DNA from: Flavobacterium limnophilum
Lineage (GTDB): Bacteria > Bacteroidota > Bacteroidia > Flavobacteriales > Flavobacteriaceae
Assembly (NCBI RefSeq): GCF_027111315.2
Contig: NZ_CP114289.2
Coordinates: forward strand, 1-64,000
Direction of reading: 5' to 3'
Length of the DNA: 64,000 nucleotides
Under the pieces are notes generated by a model that searched no databases, had not been told where the DNA came from, and saw nothing but the letters and a program-made list of their open reading frames with translations. The translations under genes and the position numbers were made by a program. How positions within the stretch are numbered: position 1 is the first letter of the stretch; every line of letters begins with the position of its first letter. Shown here piece after piece: positions 25,158-34,465 of this stretch.

Positions 25158-27284
25158 ATGAAAAGAAAAATAATATGCCTGAGTTTCTTGTCAATCCTGA
25201 TGTTTTCATCTTGTCAAGATTATCTTGAAGTACAATCCGATTCAAAATATGACTCTGAATTTGTGTTTCAATCAGTGTCCGAAGCCGATAAAGCTCTACT
25301 TGGGGCTTATGATTTATTAAGCGTTGAATCTGGAATTCACTCCAACAGATTGTTTTATGAAGTTACAGGTGTAGGTTCAGACATTGAGTTGGGGCCAGAA
25401 CTAACGTCTAATTCAGGTCGTTACAACGGAGAGAACTTATATTTTAAGCCGCCAACAGCTACTGATAATCCGCCAGATGCCTGGAATGGAATGTATAGGA
25501 CAATTGGTCGCTGTAATGTAATTATTGATGCATTCGAAAAAAATGCGGCATATATTGCTGCAGATAAAACAAAGCCATCTGATTTGACTCATTTATATGG
25601 TGAAGCTATTGCTATTCGTGCCACTATGTATTTTGAATTGACCAGAAACTGGGGAGATGTAATTTATTTTACAAAACCTATTACATCTGAAGCTGATTAT
25701 AAAGAAGCAGTCGTTACAGATCGTAGCATCATTCAAGAAGGAGAATTGGCTAATCTTATTAAGGTAGAGCCTTTGATGTATAAATTAAATACAAAAGCAA
25801 ACACCACTGCTGCAACTCGCATGACTCAAGAATATGTTCAAGGACTAATCGGGCGTTTAGCATTAATTCGTGGTGGGTATGCGCTTCGTCCTCCTAGTTA
25901 TACAGGTGATGGAGAGGTATTGCAATCCCATCCAACTAGAGGGAAAATGGTGCGTAGGTCAGATTATAAAACCTATTACACAATGGCAAATACTTATTTA
26001 AAAAAACTAGTGTATTCTGGTAATGCTACTTTGGTAACTACTGATTCAAGAACTCCATCAGCAAAATTTAGTAACCCTTTTCAAGCTGTTTTTCAAGCAG
26101 GTATGGATTATAAATTTAGCCCTGAAATGATTTTTGAAGTAAGTCAAATTGCGGGTGTAACTACTACTGAACGTCCATATGCATTTGGTCGTCCTTCTGG
26201 AGGAGGTGGTACAGCTTATCCGCCAAAAGCCTATGGACAAATGCGTTTTTTTCCAACTTATTACTTTGGAATGTTTGACAATAAAGATTTAAGACGTGAT
26301 GTAACGGTTACTACAACAGGCTTAGGTGGATCCGCAGACGAAAAAATGATTTCATTCAAAAAAGGAAGTACTATTGCAGGTGGAGGTTTGTCACTAAACA
26401 AATGGGATTATTCTCGTATGACAGACAAAACCAATGCCATTAAGCAGAGAATTACAGGTATCAATGCGCCTTATATGCGTTTGGGAGACATGATATTGTT
26501 GTTGGCAGAAACCTATTCTGTTTTGGGTGACGATGCCAATGCTAAAGCTGAATTATTAAAAGTTCGTAAGCGTGCATTTTTATCAACAGATCCTGAATAT
26601 ACTGCAAAGACCACAACCTACGTAAACAGCAAATCTGGGGCAACACTTTTGGCAGCCATTCAAGACGAAAGAGCTTTTGAGCTAGGTGGAGAAGGTCAAC
26701 GTAAAATGGATTTGGTTCGTTGGGGACTTTTAGGTAAAAAAGTAAATGAACTTCAATCTCAAATGACGGCTATGGCCGATGCGCTTCGTGCCAGTGGTTC
26801 TTATACTTTTCCAAATGGCAACGTGATTTCTGATTATATCTATACTAAAGATGTTAAACTAACAGACGCTCAAGCTTTAGGATTAAACGATATTTTAACA
26901 GGTAATACTTATGTTTCTGAAACCGATCCATTGTATCCGCTATTGTTTCCAGGTTGGAGAGGTACAGCCACGGATTGGGTAGCTCCTTCGACAACAACAT
27001 TAAAGAAAACAATGTTGGCAATAAAAGGATTATTCAAACCTTTGACTTCTACAGAAGCTACAGCTGCCATAGCAGCGGGTTACAAGAAAGTAAATTATGG
27101 AGTAGATCTTGTTAGTGACGTAACTAAACCATGGGAAGTAAATGTTAACGGAGTGTTTGGAGGATATCTTCCTGCGGATTTCACTGCTAATTATTCGCCT
27201 CTGTATTTAGTAGCGATTCCTGCTGAAACTATTAGGGTGTCAGGAGGGAAAGTGTCTAATAATTATGGTTTCCCAAATCAATAA
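25158..27284 (+). CDS. SusD/RagB-family surface lipoprotein, unusually long
   Basis: It begins MKRKIICLSFLSILMFSSC, a lipoprotein signal with Cys at residue 19. SusD features include the TPR-like start (SEADKALLGAYDLLS), AIAIRATMYFELTRNWGDV and the C-terminal half with RLGDMILLLAETYSVLGDDANAKAELLKVRKRA and ERAFELGGEGQRKMDLVRWG (each seen in part here). At 708 residues it is longer than the usual ~500-600; extra sequence lies after residue ~530. It binds substrate on the cell surface and lids the SusC channel. It is the second gene of a two-gene operon closed by a terminator. Confidence 0.92.
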   Translation: MKRKIICLSFLSILMFSSCQDYLEVQSDSKYDSEFVFQSVSEADKALLGAYDLLSVESGIHSNRLFYEVTGVGSDIELGPELTSNSGRYNGENLYFKPPTATDNPPDAWNGMYRTIGRCNVIIDAFEKNAAYIAADKTKPSDLTHLYGEAIAIRATMYFELTRNWGDVIYFTKPITSEADYKEAVVTDRSIIQEGELANLIKVEPLMYKLNTKANTTAATRMTQEYVQGLIGRLALIRGGYALRPPSYTGDGEVLQSHPTRGKMVRRSDYKTYYTMANTYLKKLVYSGNATLVTTDSRTPSAKFSNPFQAVFQAGMDYKFSPEMIFEVSQIAGVTTTERPYAFGRPSGGGGTAYPPKAYGQMRFFPTYYFGMFDNKDLRRDVTVTTTGLGGSADEKMISFKKGSTIAGGGLSLNKWDYSRMTDKTNAIKQRITGINAPYMRLGDMILLLAETYSVLGDDANAKAELLKVRKRAFLSTDPEYTAKTTTYVNSKSGATLLAAIQDERAFELGGEGQRKMDLVRWGLLGKKVNELQSQMTAMADALRASGSYTFPNGNVISDYIYTKDVKLTDAQALGLNDILTGNTYVSETDPLYPLLFPGWRGTATDWVAPSTTTLKKTMLAIKGLFKPLTSTEATAAIAAGYKKVNYGVDLVSDVTKPWEVNVNGVFGGYLPADFTANYSPLYLVAIPAETIRVSGGKVSNNYGFPNQ

Positions 27285-27308
27285 ATTCATTTGATATACA
27301 GTTTGTTT

Positions 27309-27336
27309 AAATCCGCCTTAGGGCGGATTTTTTTGT
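27309..27336 (+). terminator. Terminator of the susCD operon
   Basis: AAATCCGCC-TTAG-GGCGGATTT followed by a T-run. Confidence 0.88.
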
Positions 27337-27424
27337 TTTAAAATAAAAAGAATGCTGTTGAATCTTTTAATCTTGTGCAAATACTGTTAGATTTGTAAAT
27401 CCAATATTGTAAATCTAATATATA

Positions 27425-27907
27425 ATGACCTTCACTGCCATAGATTTTGAAACCGCCACGGCCTATCATCCCTGTTCTGTTGGAATCGTTACCGTAGAAA
27501 ACGGAGTTGTTGTTGACGAATATGTCACCTTAATCAAGCCGCCAAAAAACGAATATTCACATTTTACAATAGCGGTTCACGGAATTTATCCACGAGACAC
27601 GGTGAACGCAAAAACCTTTGCCCAAGTGTATCCCGAAATTAAAAAACGACTCCAAAACAGGATTGTTGTGGCTCATAACGAGAGTTTCGACCGTAATGTT
27701 TTGGTCAAATCAATGGCGCTTTACGGCTTGGATTATGAAGAGTTGAATATTGGCTCCAGATGGGAATGCACCGTAAAAATTTACAAAGCCAAAGGACTAA
27801 AACCAACCAAATTGAGTGATTGCTGTCGCGAAATGAATATTAAATTAAACCACCACGAAGCCTTGTCTGATGCTCGGGCTTGCGCCAAATTATATTTGCT
27901 GAGATAA
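27425..27907 (+). CDS. 3'-5' exonuclease, DnaQ-like (DEDDh)
   Basis: The 160-residue protein is a lone exonuclease domain: TAIDFETAT (residues 4-12; Asp and Glu of Exo I), VVAHNESFDRNVL (Exo II Asp) and HHEALSDARACA (Exo III His and Asp). It resembles the epsilon proofreading subunit of DNA polymerase III, but stand-alone proteins of this type have varied repair or RNA-processing roles. It is followed 55 bases later by a DUF2851 gene. Confidence 0.85.
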   Translation: MTFTAIDFETATAYHPCSVGIVTVENGVVVDEYVTLIKPPKNEYSHFTIAVHGIYPRDTVNAKTFAQVYPEIKKRLQNRIVVAHNESFDRNVLVKSMALYGLDYEELNIGSRWECTVKIYKAKGLKPTKLSDCCREMNIKLNHHEALSDARACAKLYLLR

Positions 27908-27962
27908 ATTTCTCACAGTTATATTTTTTCATTACTTTAGTATTCAATCTAAAAGTCTGAAA

Positions 27963-29234
27963 ATGAAAGAAGATTTTCTCCATTACCTCTGGAAATTCAA
28001 GAAGTTCGACACCTTGAATCTAAAAACTTTCAACGGAGAGGAAATCACCATCATCAATGTGGGACAGTATTTAGAACTCGCCGGTCCCGATTTTTTCAAT
28101 GCACAAATTTCCATTGGGAATCAAAAGTGGGCTGGAAATGTGGAAATCCATCTAAAATCCTCGGATTGGTATGTGCATCATCATGAACGAGACGAAGCCT
28201 ATGAAAACGTAATCCTGCACGTGGTTTGGGAACACGACACCGAAATTTTCAGGAAAAATAATACCGAAATCCCGGTTCTGGAACTCAAGAAATACGTCGA
28301 TACAGAAACAATCTCCAATTATCAATCCTTGACAACTCCAAAGTCCTGGATTTTTTGCGAGAAGCAATTGGCGGAAATCCCGCAATTTATAGTAAAGAAT
28401 TGGCAGGAACGTTTGTTTTTTGAAAGATTGGAAAGAAAATCAAATCCGATTTTCGAATTATTGGAACAAACCAACCACGATTGGGAAGGGGTTTTGTTTT
28501 GTCTTTTGGCCAAGAATTTCGGCTTGAATGCCAATGGCGAAATCTTTTTGAAAATCGCCCAATCCATCCCTTTTTCCATTATACGCAAAGAAAGTTTCGA
28601 AGGCGAAAATTTGGAAGCCTTGCTTTTGGGAAATGCCGGTTTATTGGATTCTGAAAAAGAAGACAACTATTTCAAGGATTTGAAATTCCGATATTTTTAT
28701 TTGTTGCACAAATACCAATTGGAGAAAAAAATCATTGAGCCAGTCCAGTTTTTCAAGCACCGTCCCGATAATTTCCCAACGATTCGATTGTCGCAATTGG
28801 CTGGTTTATATCACGGTCAGCAAAATTTGTTTTCAAAAATAAGCGTTTTGACTTCGATACAAGCTATTTACGAAACCTTCGATATTTCGGCTTCGGATTA
28901 TTGGCAAAGTCACTATCAGTTTGATAAAGAAAGTCCCAAAAAGAAGAAACATCTTTCCAAATCCTTTATTGATTTAATCATGATTAATACCATCATCCCG
29001 CTTCAATTTGCTTATGCCAAAAGTCGAGGAAGAGAGATTTCGGAAGACTTAATCCAGATTTTAGAGGACGTGGCTCCTGAAAAAAATGCAATTATGGACA
29101 AATTCAGTTCTTTTGGAATAAAATCAAGGAATGCATTTGAATCCCAATCCTTGTTGCAGCTCAAAAACGAGTATTGCAATAAGAGTCGTTGCCTGGATTG
29201 TGCCATCGGAACAGAATTATTGAAAAAAAGTTGA
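27963..29234 (+). CDS. DUF2851 family protein
   Basis: The 423-residue protein opens MKEDFLHYLWKFKKFD and contains the family's conserved GPDFFNAQI, GNVEIHLKSSDWYVHHH, NVILHVVWEHD and a C-terminal CNKSRCLDCAIG cysteine segment that could bind metal. The family is widespread in Bacteroidota and has no assigned function. The His/Asp-rich N-terminal half recalls a nuclease-like fold, but that is conjecture. It lies between the exonuclease and a PspC-like gene on the same strand. Confidence 0.85.
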   Translation: MKEDFLHYLWKFKKFDTLNLKTFNGEEITIINVGQYLELAGPDFFNAQISIGNQKWAGNVEIHLKSSDWYVHHHERDEAYENVILHVVWEHDTEIFRKNNTEIPVLELKKYVDTETISNYQSLTTPKSWIFCEKQLAEIPQFIVKNWQERLFFERLERKSNPIFELLEQTNHDWEGVLFCLLAKNFGLNANGEIFLKIAQSIPFSIIRKESFEGENLEALLLGNAGLLDSEKEDNYFKDLKFRYFYLLHKYQLEKKIIEPVQFFKHRPDNFPTIRLSQLAGLYHGQQNLFSKISVLTSIQAIYETFDISASDYWQSHYQFDKESPKKKKHLSKSFIDLIMINTIIPLQFAYAKSRGREISEDLIQILEDVAPEKNAIMDKFSSFGIKSRNAFESQSLLQLKNEYCNKSRCLDCAIGTELLKKS

Positions 29235-29287
29235 TTTGGCAATTCGTTGATTCTAGAATTGTGTAATTTTGCTTCAAACTTCAAAAT

Positions 29288-29515
29288 ATGTCAGCAGTAA
29301 TACAACTCAAGTATTTTTTTGAAAAATATGGCTTTCATGTTTCCTCCCGTCTTGCCGATAAATTGGGAATGCGCGTGACCAGCGTGCGTTTGTTTTTTAT
29401 TTATATTTCGTTTGTCACGGCTGGATTGTGGTTTGGCGTTTATTTAACGCTGGCTTTCTGGATTCGATTGAAGGATTTGGTTCGAGCCAAAAGGACTTCG
29501 GTTTTTGATTTGTAA
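29288..29515 (+). CDS. PspC-domain small membrane protein
   Basis: A 75-residue protein with one or two hydrophobic segments (residues ~33-56, LFFIYISFVTAGLWFGVYL) after a basic start (RLADKLGMRVTSVR), as in PspC-domain proteins linked to envelope stress. It is compact and without other domains. It shares a terminator with the convergent permease gene. Confidence 0.7.
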   Translation: MSAVIQLKYFFEKYGFHVSSRLADKLGMRVTSVRLFFIYISFVTAGLWFGVYLTLAFWIRLKDLVRAKRTSVFDL

Positions 29516-29534
29516 CCAACTTTTAAAAATATAT

Positions 29535-29574
29535 AAAAGGGATTATAAAGTAGTTTTGCTTTATAATCCCTTTT
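29535..29574. terminator. Bidirectional terminator between PspC-like and permease genes
   Basis: Perfect 16-bp arms (29535-29550, 29559-29574), 8-base loop, A/T runs at the ends. Confidence 0.92.
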
Positions 29575-29585
29575 TAGTTTAGAAT

Positions 29586-31232
29586 TTAGATTGCCAATCT
29601 TGATTTCTTGAAGCTGTAAGCATAAATCAAAGCATGCAAAGCCGCAAAAAATAACGAAAAATAGAACAAGAAATGGTCGTCTATAGTAGGGTCGTTGTGG
29701 TGAATAAAAGCAATCACTATAAGTGCCAATACCATTCCCAAGCCTGAAGCCGCAACGGTTTTGTAGCTATTCAAACTAAAATGACCTTTATTCAAATGGC
29801 TGTTTTTCATTCCGTAGAACAAGTACAAATCAAATCCAATCATCATCCAAACGATAAGACGAATCCAGGTGTCTAAAGGTAAAAACACCATCATGAAAAG
29901 ACAAACGGCAATACCGGCAATGGGTACAAAGGGAACAAAAGGCGTTTTGAAACCTCTTGGTGCCTCCGGCATTTTTTTACGCATGATAAGGACTCCCACA
30001 CAAACCAGAATGAAGGCAAATAAAGTTCCAATGCTGGTCATTTCTCCAACAACTCTTGCGGGAACAAAAGCGGCAAAAAGGCTCACGATGATCATGAACA
30101 ACAAGTTGTTTTTGGCCGGAGTCCTGAATTTTGGATGCACTTCCGAAAAAACTTTTGGCATCAAGCCGTCTTTACTCATGGAGAAAAACACCCTGCTTTG
30201 CCCCATCAGCATCACTAAAATTACGGAAGAATAACCGCCTAGAATAGCCAATAAAATAGCATTGTTTAGCCAAGGATAAGCCGGAGTGATCATTCCGTCA
30301 GGGCCAGCATTTCCCATCGCTTCAACGGCAACGGCAACGGGTGCAATTCCGTCTTTTCCTGCAAAGGCTTGGTAATTTACGACTCCAGTCATCACGTGGG
30401 CAAATAAAATGTAAAGCACCGTGCAAATTCCCAAGGACAACAATATCCCAATCGGCATGTCTCTTTTAGGATTCTTGGCTTCCTGTGCCGCTGTCGAAAC
30501 GGCATCAAAACCAATGTAGGCAAAAAACACGATGGCTGCTGCCCTGATGATTCCGGAGAATCCAAATTCTCCAAAATTTCCGGTATTTTCGGGAATATAC
30601 GGAGTGTAATTTTCGGGTCTGATGTATTGCCATCCTACGGCGATAAATACTAAAACCACCGATACTTTAAGTAAAACGATAATTCCATTTACAAAAGAGG
30701 ATTCCTGGGTTCCGCGTATTAAAAGGAAAGACATTATCATGACAATTAAAACGGCAGGAACATTGATGATGCCACCTTCAAAAGGCGAAAGTAAATAGGC
30801 ATCCGGGATATGAATGCCGTAGCCTTCTAAAAATTTCCCTAAATACCGGGACCAACTAATGGAAACCGTTGCTGCTCCCACGGCATATTCCAGAACTAAA
30901 TCCCAGCCAATAATCCAGGCAACAAATTCGCCCATTGTGGCAAAAGAATAAGTGTAGGCACTTCCCGCAACCGGAATCATCGAGGAGAATTCGGCATAAC
31001 ATAAACCGGCAAAAACACAGCCAAATGCGGCTACAAGAAAGGAAATGGTTATGGCAGGACCTGCATTTGCCGATGCGGCCAATCCGGTTATGGAAAATAA
31101 TCCAGCACCGATAATGGCACCAACTCCAAGGGCAACCAATCCTGATGCGCTTAATGTTTTCTTCAATCCTTTTTCAGAATCGGCAGCTTCTGCCAAAAGC
31201 TGGTTTAATGGTTTTCTTTTCCAAATAGACAT
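29586..31232 (-). CDS. APC-superfamily amino-acid permease (cationic amino acid transporter type)
   Basis: The 548-residue protein has ~14 hydrophobic segments. The first is LVALGVGAIIGAGLFSITG with the GxG substrate-binding break. Then come GPAITISFLVAAFGCVFAGLCYAEF, PVAGSAYTY (both in family positions) and FFAYIGFDAVSTAAQEAKNPKRD (in part) of the YfnA/CAT group. It imports amino acids across the inner membrane; the exact substrate cannot be read. It is a single gene, divergent from the helix-hairpin-helix gene. Confidence 0.9.
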   Translation of the reverse strand: MSIWKRKPLNQLLAEAADSEKGLKKTLSASGLVALGVGAIIGAGLFSITGLAASANAGPAITISFLVAAFGCVFAGLCYAEFSSMIPVAGSAYTYSFATMGEFVAWIIGWDLVLEYAVGAATVSISWSRYLGKFLEGYGIHIPDAYLLSPFEGGIINVPAVLIVMIMSFLLIRGTQESSFVNGIIVLLKVSVVLVFIAVGWQYIRPENYTPYIPENTGNFGEFGFSGIIRAAAIVFFAYIGFDAVSTAAQEAKNPKRDMPIGILLSLGICTVLYILFAHVMTGVVNYQAFAGKDGIAPVAVAVEAMGNAGPDGMITPAYPWLNNAILLAILGGYSSVILVMLMGQSRVFFSMSKDGLMPKVFSEVHPKFRTPAKNNLLFMIIVSLFAAFVPARVVGEMTSIGTLFAFILVCVGVLIMRKKMPEAPRGFKTPFVPFVPIAGIAVCLFMMVFLPLDTWIRLIVWMMIGFDLYLFYGMKNSHLNKGHFSLNSYKTVAASGLGMVLALIVIAFIHHNDPTIDDHFLFYFSLFFAALHALIYAYSFKKSRLAI

Positions 31233-31398
31233 ACTTATTTCGAGTTACTGTTAATATGTTCCAAATATATTGTTTTTTTAACGCAGTAACTATTAGGAAA
31301 ACTTCATTTTTAAAATTGTTTTTATTTTTTTTTCTTAAGAGAAATGTTTTTTTTCATAGAATATTTCTTATATTTATATTTTGAAAAGTGTTTTCTGA

Positions 31399-32283
31399 AT
31401 GAATTTTAAAACAATAAAATCTTCTTTTACGTTTTCACGCGGACAACGCGTTGGGATTTTTCTATTGTTTGCGATAATCATTGCTTTGCAATTGGCTTAT
31501 TTTTTTGTTGATTTTAGTTCTGTTTCTAATGATTCTCCCGAAAAGCAGAAGTGGCTTTCCTTGCAACCACAAATTGATTCGATGAAACAGGATAAGCTTA
31601 ATTATGTTCCGAAGATTTATCCATTCAACCCCAATTTCATTTCGGATTATAAATGCTATAAACTCGGAATGTCGGTTCCGGAAATCGACCGACTTTTGGC
31701 TTTTCGAAAACAAAACAAATACGTGAATTCACCCGAAGAATTTCAAGCTGTGACCAAAGTTTCAGATTCTTTGTTGAATGCTATTTCTCCTTATTTTAAA
31801 TTTCCGGATTGGGTGCAGCACAAGAAGCAATTCAAAGAGTATAAAAACTATTCCAATATGGCTTTCGCCAAAAAGGAGAAAATTACCATTATTGACATCA
31901 ATCAAGCAACCCAAGAAGATTTAATAAAGATTTATGGAATTGGTGAGGCAATTTCGCTTCGGATTTTGAAATTCAAGGAAAATCTTGGCGGTTTTGTTTC
32001 TATGGAACAAATGAAAGATGTTTGGGGATTATCGCCTGAAGTCATCGAAAATTTGAATTCCCATTTTAAAGTTGCGGTGCTTCCCAACGTGAAAAAAGTG
32101 GACATAAATAATGCGTCCATAAAGGAATTATCCCAGTTTCCGTATTTCAATTATCAACTTGCCAAGCAGATTGTGACTTTCAGAAGCATGAATGGCGATT
32201 TTAAAAATGTTGACGATTTAACAAAAATTAAAGGTTTGTCTATTGAAAAGGCAAAAATTATAGCCTTATATTTGAACTTTTAA
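31399..32283 (+). CDS. ComEA-like helix-hairpin-helix protein, membrane anchored
   Basis: The 294-residue protein has an N-terminal membrane anchor (residues ~18-37, [19 protein letters not shown]) and three helix-hairpin-helix units: FAVSEFQAV-like region at ~75-125 ([15 protein letters not shown]), [19 protein letters not shown] (~160) and [17 protein letters not shown] (~233). Such repeats bind DNA without sequence preference, as ComEA does during uptake. The role in this group is not proven. It is followed 19 bases later by the acyl-CoA dehydrogenase gene. Confidence 0.8.
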   Translation: MNFKTIKSSFTFSRGQRVGIFLLFAIIIALQLAYFFVDFSSVSNDSPEKQKWLSLQPQIDSMKQDKLNYVPKIYPFNPNFISDYKCYKLGMSVPEIDRLLAFRKQNKYVNSPEEFQAVTKVSDSLLNAISPYFKFPDWVQHKKQFKEYKNYSNMAFAKKEKITIIDINQATQEDLIKIYGIGEAISLRILKFKENLGGFVSMEQMKDVWGLSPEVIENLNSHFKVAVLPNVKKVDINNASIKELSQFPYFNYQLAKQIVTFRSMNGDFKNVDDLTKIKGLSIEKAKIIALYLNF

Positions 32284-32302
32284 AATTCTTACCCTTTTTA
32301 CA

Positions 32303-33442
32303 ATGAACTTTGACTATAGCGAAACGCAAACAATGATAGCCGAATCTGCAAGAGATTTTGCAGAAAAATATATTAGACCACATATTATGGAGTGGGATGA
32401 ATCTCAAAAATTCCCGGTTCCATTATTTAAAAAAATGGGCAAAATGGGTTTTATGGGCGTTTTAGTTCCTGAAGAACTCGGTGGTTCAGGTCTAGGATAT
32501 CACGAATATATTGCAGTTGTTGAGGAAATTTCAAAAGTAGATCCATCTATAGGTTTATCGGTGGCAGCGCATAATTCATTATGTACGAATCATATTTTGA
32601 CTTTTGGAAACGAAGAACAAAAGAAAAAATGGATTCCAAAATTAGCTTCTGGCGAGCATATTGGTGCTTGGGGATTGACCGAGCATGGCACAGGCTCTGA
32701 CGCAGGAGGAATGAATACGACGGCTGTAAAAGATGGTGATTATTGGATTGTAAACGGTTCCAAAAATTTTATTACACACGGAATTTCAGGCGAAATTGCC
32801 GTAGTGATTGTGCGTACCGGAAACAAAGGTGATTCTAGAGGAATGACGGCTTTTGTTTTCGAAAAAGGAATGCCGGGATTTACTTCAGGAAAAAAAGCTA
32901 ATAAATTAGGAATGCGCGCCAGCGAAACTGCTGAATTATTCTTTGATAATTGCCGAATTCCAGATGCCAATAGATTGGGAGAAGTAGGGGAAGGTTTTAT
33001 TCAATCGATGAAAATTTTGGATGGCGGAAGAATTTCCATAGGAGCACTATCATTAGGGATTGCCAAAGGTGCTTATGAAGCTTCCTTAAAATATTCGAAA
33101 GAAAGACATCAGTTTGGTAAAGCGATAAGTGAATTTCAAGCAATAGCGTTCAAACTTGCCGATATGGCTACCGAAATCGAAGCCTCAGAATTGTTGTTGC
33201 ACAAAGCGGCCTTCTTGAAAAATAAAAGTCGCAATATGACAACCCTCGGTGCAATGAGCAAAATGTATTCTTCTGAAGTTTGTGTGAAAGTTTCGACTGA
33301 TGCTATTCAAATTCACGGTGGTTACGGTTATACAAAAGATTATCCCGTAGAGAAATTCTTTCGAGATTCTAAACTGTGCACCATTGGAGAAGGGACTACT
33401 GAAATTCAAAAATTGGTGATTTCGAGGAATATATTGAAATAA
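32303..33442 (+). CDS. Acyl-CoA dehydrogenase
   Basis: The 379-residue FAD enzyme oxidises acyl-CoA to enoyl-CoA in fatty-acid or branched-chain amino-acid breakdown. Signatures are [16 protein letters not shown] (FAD and substrate loop) and the C-terminal [20 protein letters not shown] followed by [20 protein letters not shown], which holds the catalytic glutamate. Chain-length specificity is not evident; short-chain/glutaryl-type relatives are similar. Confidence 0.93.
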   Translation: MNFDYSETQTMIAESARDFAEKYIRPHIMEWDESQKFPVPLFKKMGKMGFMGVLVPEELGGSGLGYHEYIAVVEEISKVDPSIGLSVAAHNSLCTNHILTFGNEEQKKKWIPKLASGEHIGAWGLTEHGTGSDAGGMNTTAVKDGDYWIVNGSKNFITHGISGEIAVVIVRTGNKGDSRGMTAFVFEKGMPGFTSGKKANKLGMRASETAELFFDNCRIPDANRLGEVGEGFIQSMKILDGGRISIGALSLGIAKGAYEASLKYSKERHQFGKAISEFQAIAFKLADMATEIEASELLLHKAAFLKNKSRNMTTLGAMSKMYSSEVCVKVSTDAIQIHGGYGYTKDYPVEKFFRDSKLCTIGEGTTEIQKLVISRNILK

Positions 33443-33483
33443 ATTTTTAGGATATAATAGTAGTAATTAAAATTATTTAGATA

Positions 33484-33720
33484 ATGATTTTTATAATACT
33501 AATTCTATTGATTCCTTTGTTTTTTCAAATTAAATATGGTGTTTCGGCTTTGTCTGATTGGATTGATTTAAAGTTTTGGCAATTGACTTTATTGTGTGTC
33601 GGTTCTGAATTTTTATTGTCGTTTGTTTTGACTCCATTTGCTGGGTTTGGTCTTTTAGGAATACCAATAGCATTATTAATCCTCTTTGTGGCTTTGATTC
33701 AAAAAACAGCTATAAAATAG
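33484..33720 (+). CDS. Small membrane protein, 78 aa, hypothetical
   Basis: Not recognised. It has three hydrophobic stretches (residues 1-17, ~30-47, ~50-72), so it is probably an inner-membrane protein. It starts 41 bases after the dehydrogenase and is followed by a terminator. Confidence 0.6.
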   Translation: MIFIILILLIPLFFQIKYGVSALSDWIDLKFWQLTLLCVGSEFLLSFVLTPFAGFGLLGIPIALLILFVALIQKTAIK

Positions 33721-33751
33721 TTCAAAATTTATAATTCAAAAATTCAAAATA

Positions 33752-33780
33752 AAAAGCAACTCCTAAAAAGGGTTGCTTTT
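33752..33780 (+). terminator. Terminator after the small membrane protein gene
   Basis: AAAAGCAAC and GTTGCTTTT around an 11-base loop, then TGTTGTT. Confidence 0.7.
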
Positions 33781-33867
33781 GTTGTTAATTCTACTGCCAG
33801 CACCCTGTGCCAGGCTCATTTCTTCTTCCTAAAGGTCTATTTTAGATAGGGATTATGCTTATTGACT

Positions 33868-33911
33868 CTATAGTGAGTCTATACTCAATCTATATTGAAT
33901 CTATAAGAACA
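33868..33911. repeat. 11-bp phased CTAT repeat array, locus 2
   Basis: Four in-phase 11-bp units, each starting CTATA (33868, 33879, 33890, 33901), followed by a degenerate AT-rich tail to about 33957. The remainder of the 33781-34198 spacer holds only the rpsU promoter region. Confidence 0.8.
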
Positions 33912-34161
33912 ATACTTTTTATAGAGTTAATATAAAAAAACTATAAAATCTATTTAGATTAAATGGTAATAAAACCTTTCTAATGGATTCTTATAGGTAT
34001 AATAAAGGTTTGACCAAACGAAAGCAGTTGTATGGCGTTCGAATCAATAAGAAATTGCAACTGGGCTTTTTTCATTCAATTTATTTTATGGGTGGGTGAA
34101 CTATTTTTTTTATTGCATAAAATAATTCGCCATTTGTAACTCGTAATTCATAATTATTTTT

Positions 34162-34192
34162 TACTTTTGCGCCCTTAACGAGAGGAGGTGAT
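34162..34192 (+). promoter_or_regulatory. rpsU -7 box and unusual perfect Shine-Dalgarno site
   Basis: TACTTTTG (34162-34169) is the -7 box. AGGAGGTGAT (34183-34192) is a full complement to the 16S rRNA 3' end and ends 6 bases before the ATG at 34199. Other housekeeping genes in this window (tuf, nusG, rplJ, rplL, eno) have AT-rich leaders without such a site. A strong site on rpsU alone fits the published idea that bS21 helps hide the anti-Shine-Dalgarno in Bacteroidota ribosomes and so can autoregulate. Confidence 0.85.
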
Positions 34193-34198
34193 AAAATT

Positions 34199-34396
34199 AT
34201 GTTAATTATACCAATTAAAGACGGAGAAAATATCGATAGAGCATTAAAGCGCTATAAAAGAAAATTCGACAAAACTGGAACTGTTCGTCAACTAAGAGCG
34301 CGTACTGCTTTTATAAAACCATCAGTTACCAACAGAGCCAAAATTCAAAAAGCGGCTTATATCCAAAACATGAGAGACAACATCGAGAATAGTTAA
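34199..34396 (+). CDS. rpsU: 30S ribosomal protein bS21
   Basis: The 65-residue basic protein opens MLIIPIKDGENIDRALKRYK and continues RKFDKTGTVRQLRARTAF, as in Bacteroidota bS21. It binds the 30S platform near the 16S 3' end. It has its own promoter, a perfect Shine-Dalgarno sequence and a terminator directly before xerC, so its expression can be controlled separately. Confidence 0.95.
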   Translation: MLIIPIKDGENIDRALKRYKRKFDKTGTVRQLRARTAFIKPSVTNRAKIQKAAYIQNMRDNIENS

Positions 34397-34418
34397 TTAT
34401 TTTCTGTTGCAATAAAGT

Positions 34419-34465
34419 ACCGTTAGTCATTAAAGTTTAATACCTTTGATACTAACGGTTTTTTT
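34419..34465 (+). terminator. rpsU terminator abutting the xerC start
   Basis: ACCGTTAGT (34419-34427) pairs with ACTAACGGT (34451-34459), then T7 to the base before the xerC ATG. The loop holds TACCTTTG (34441-34448), a plausible -7 box for xerC. Confidence 0.75.
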
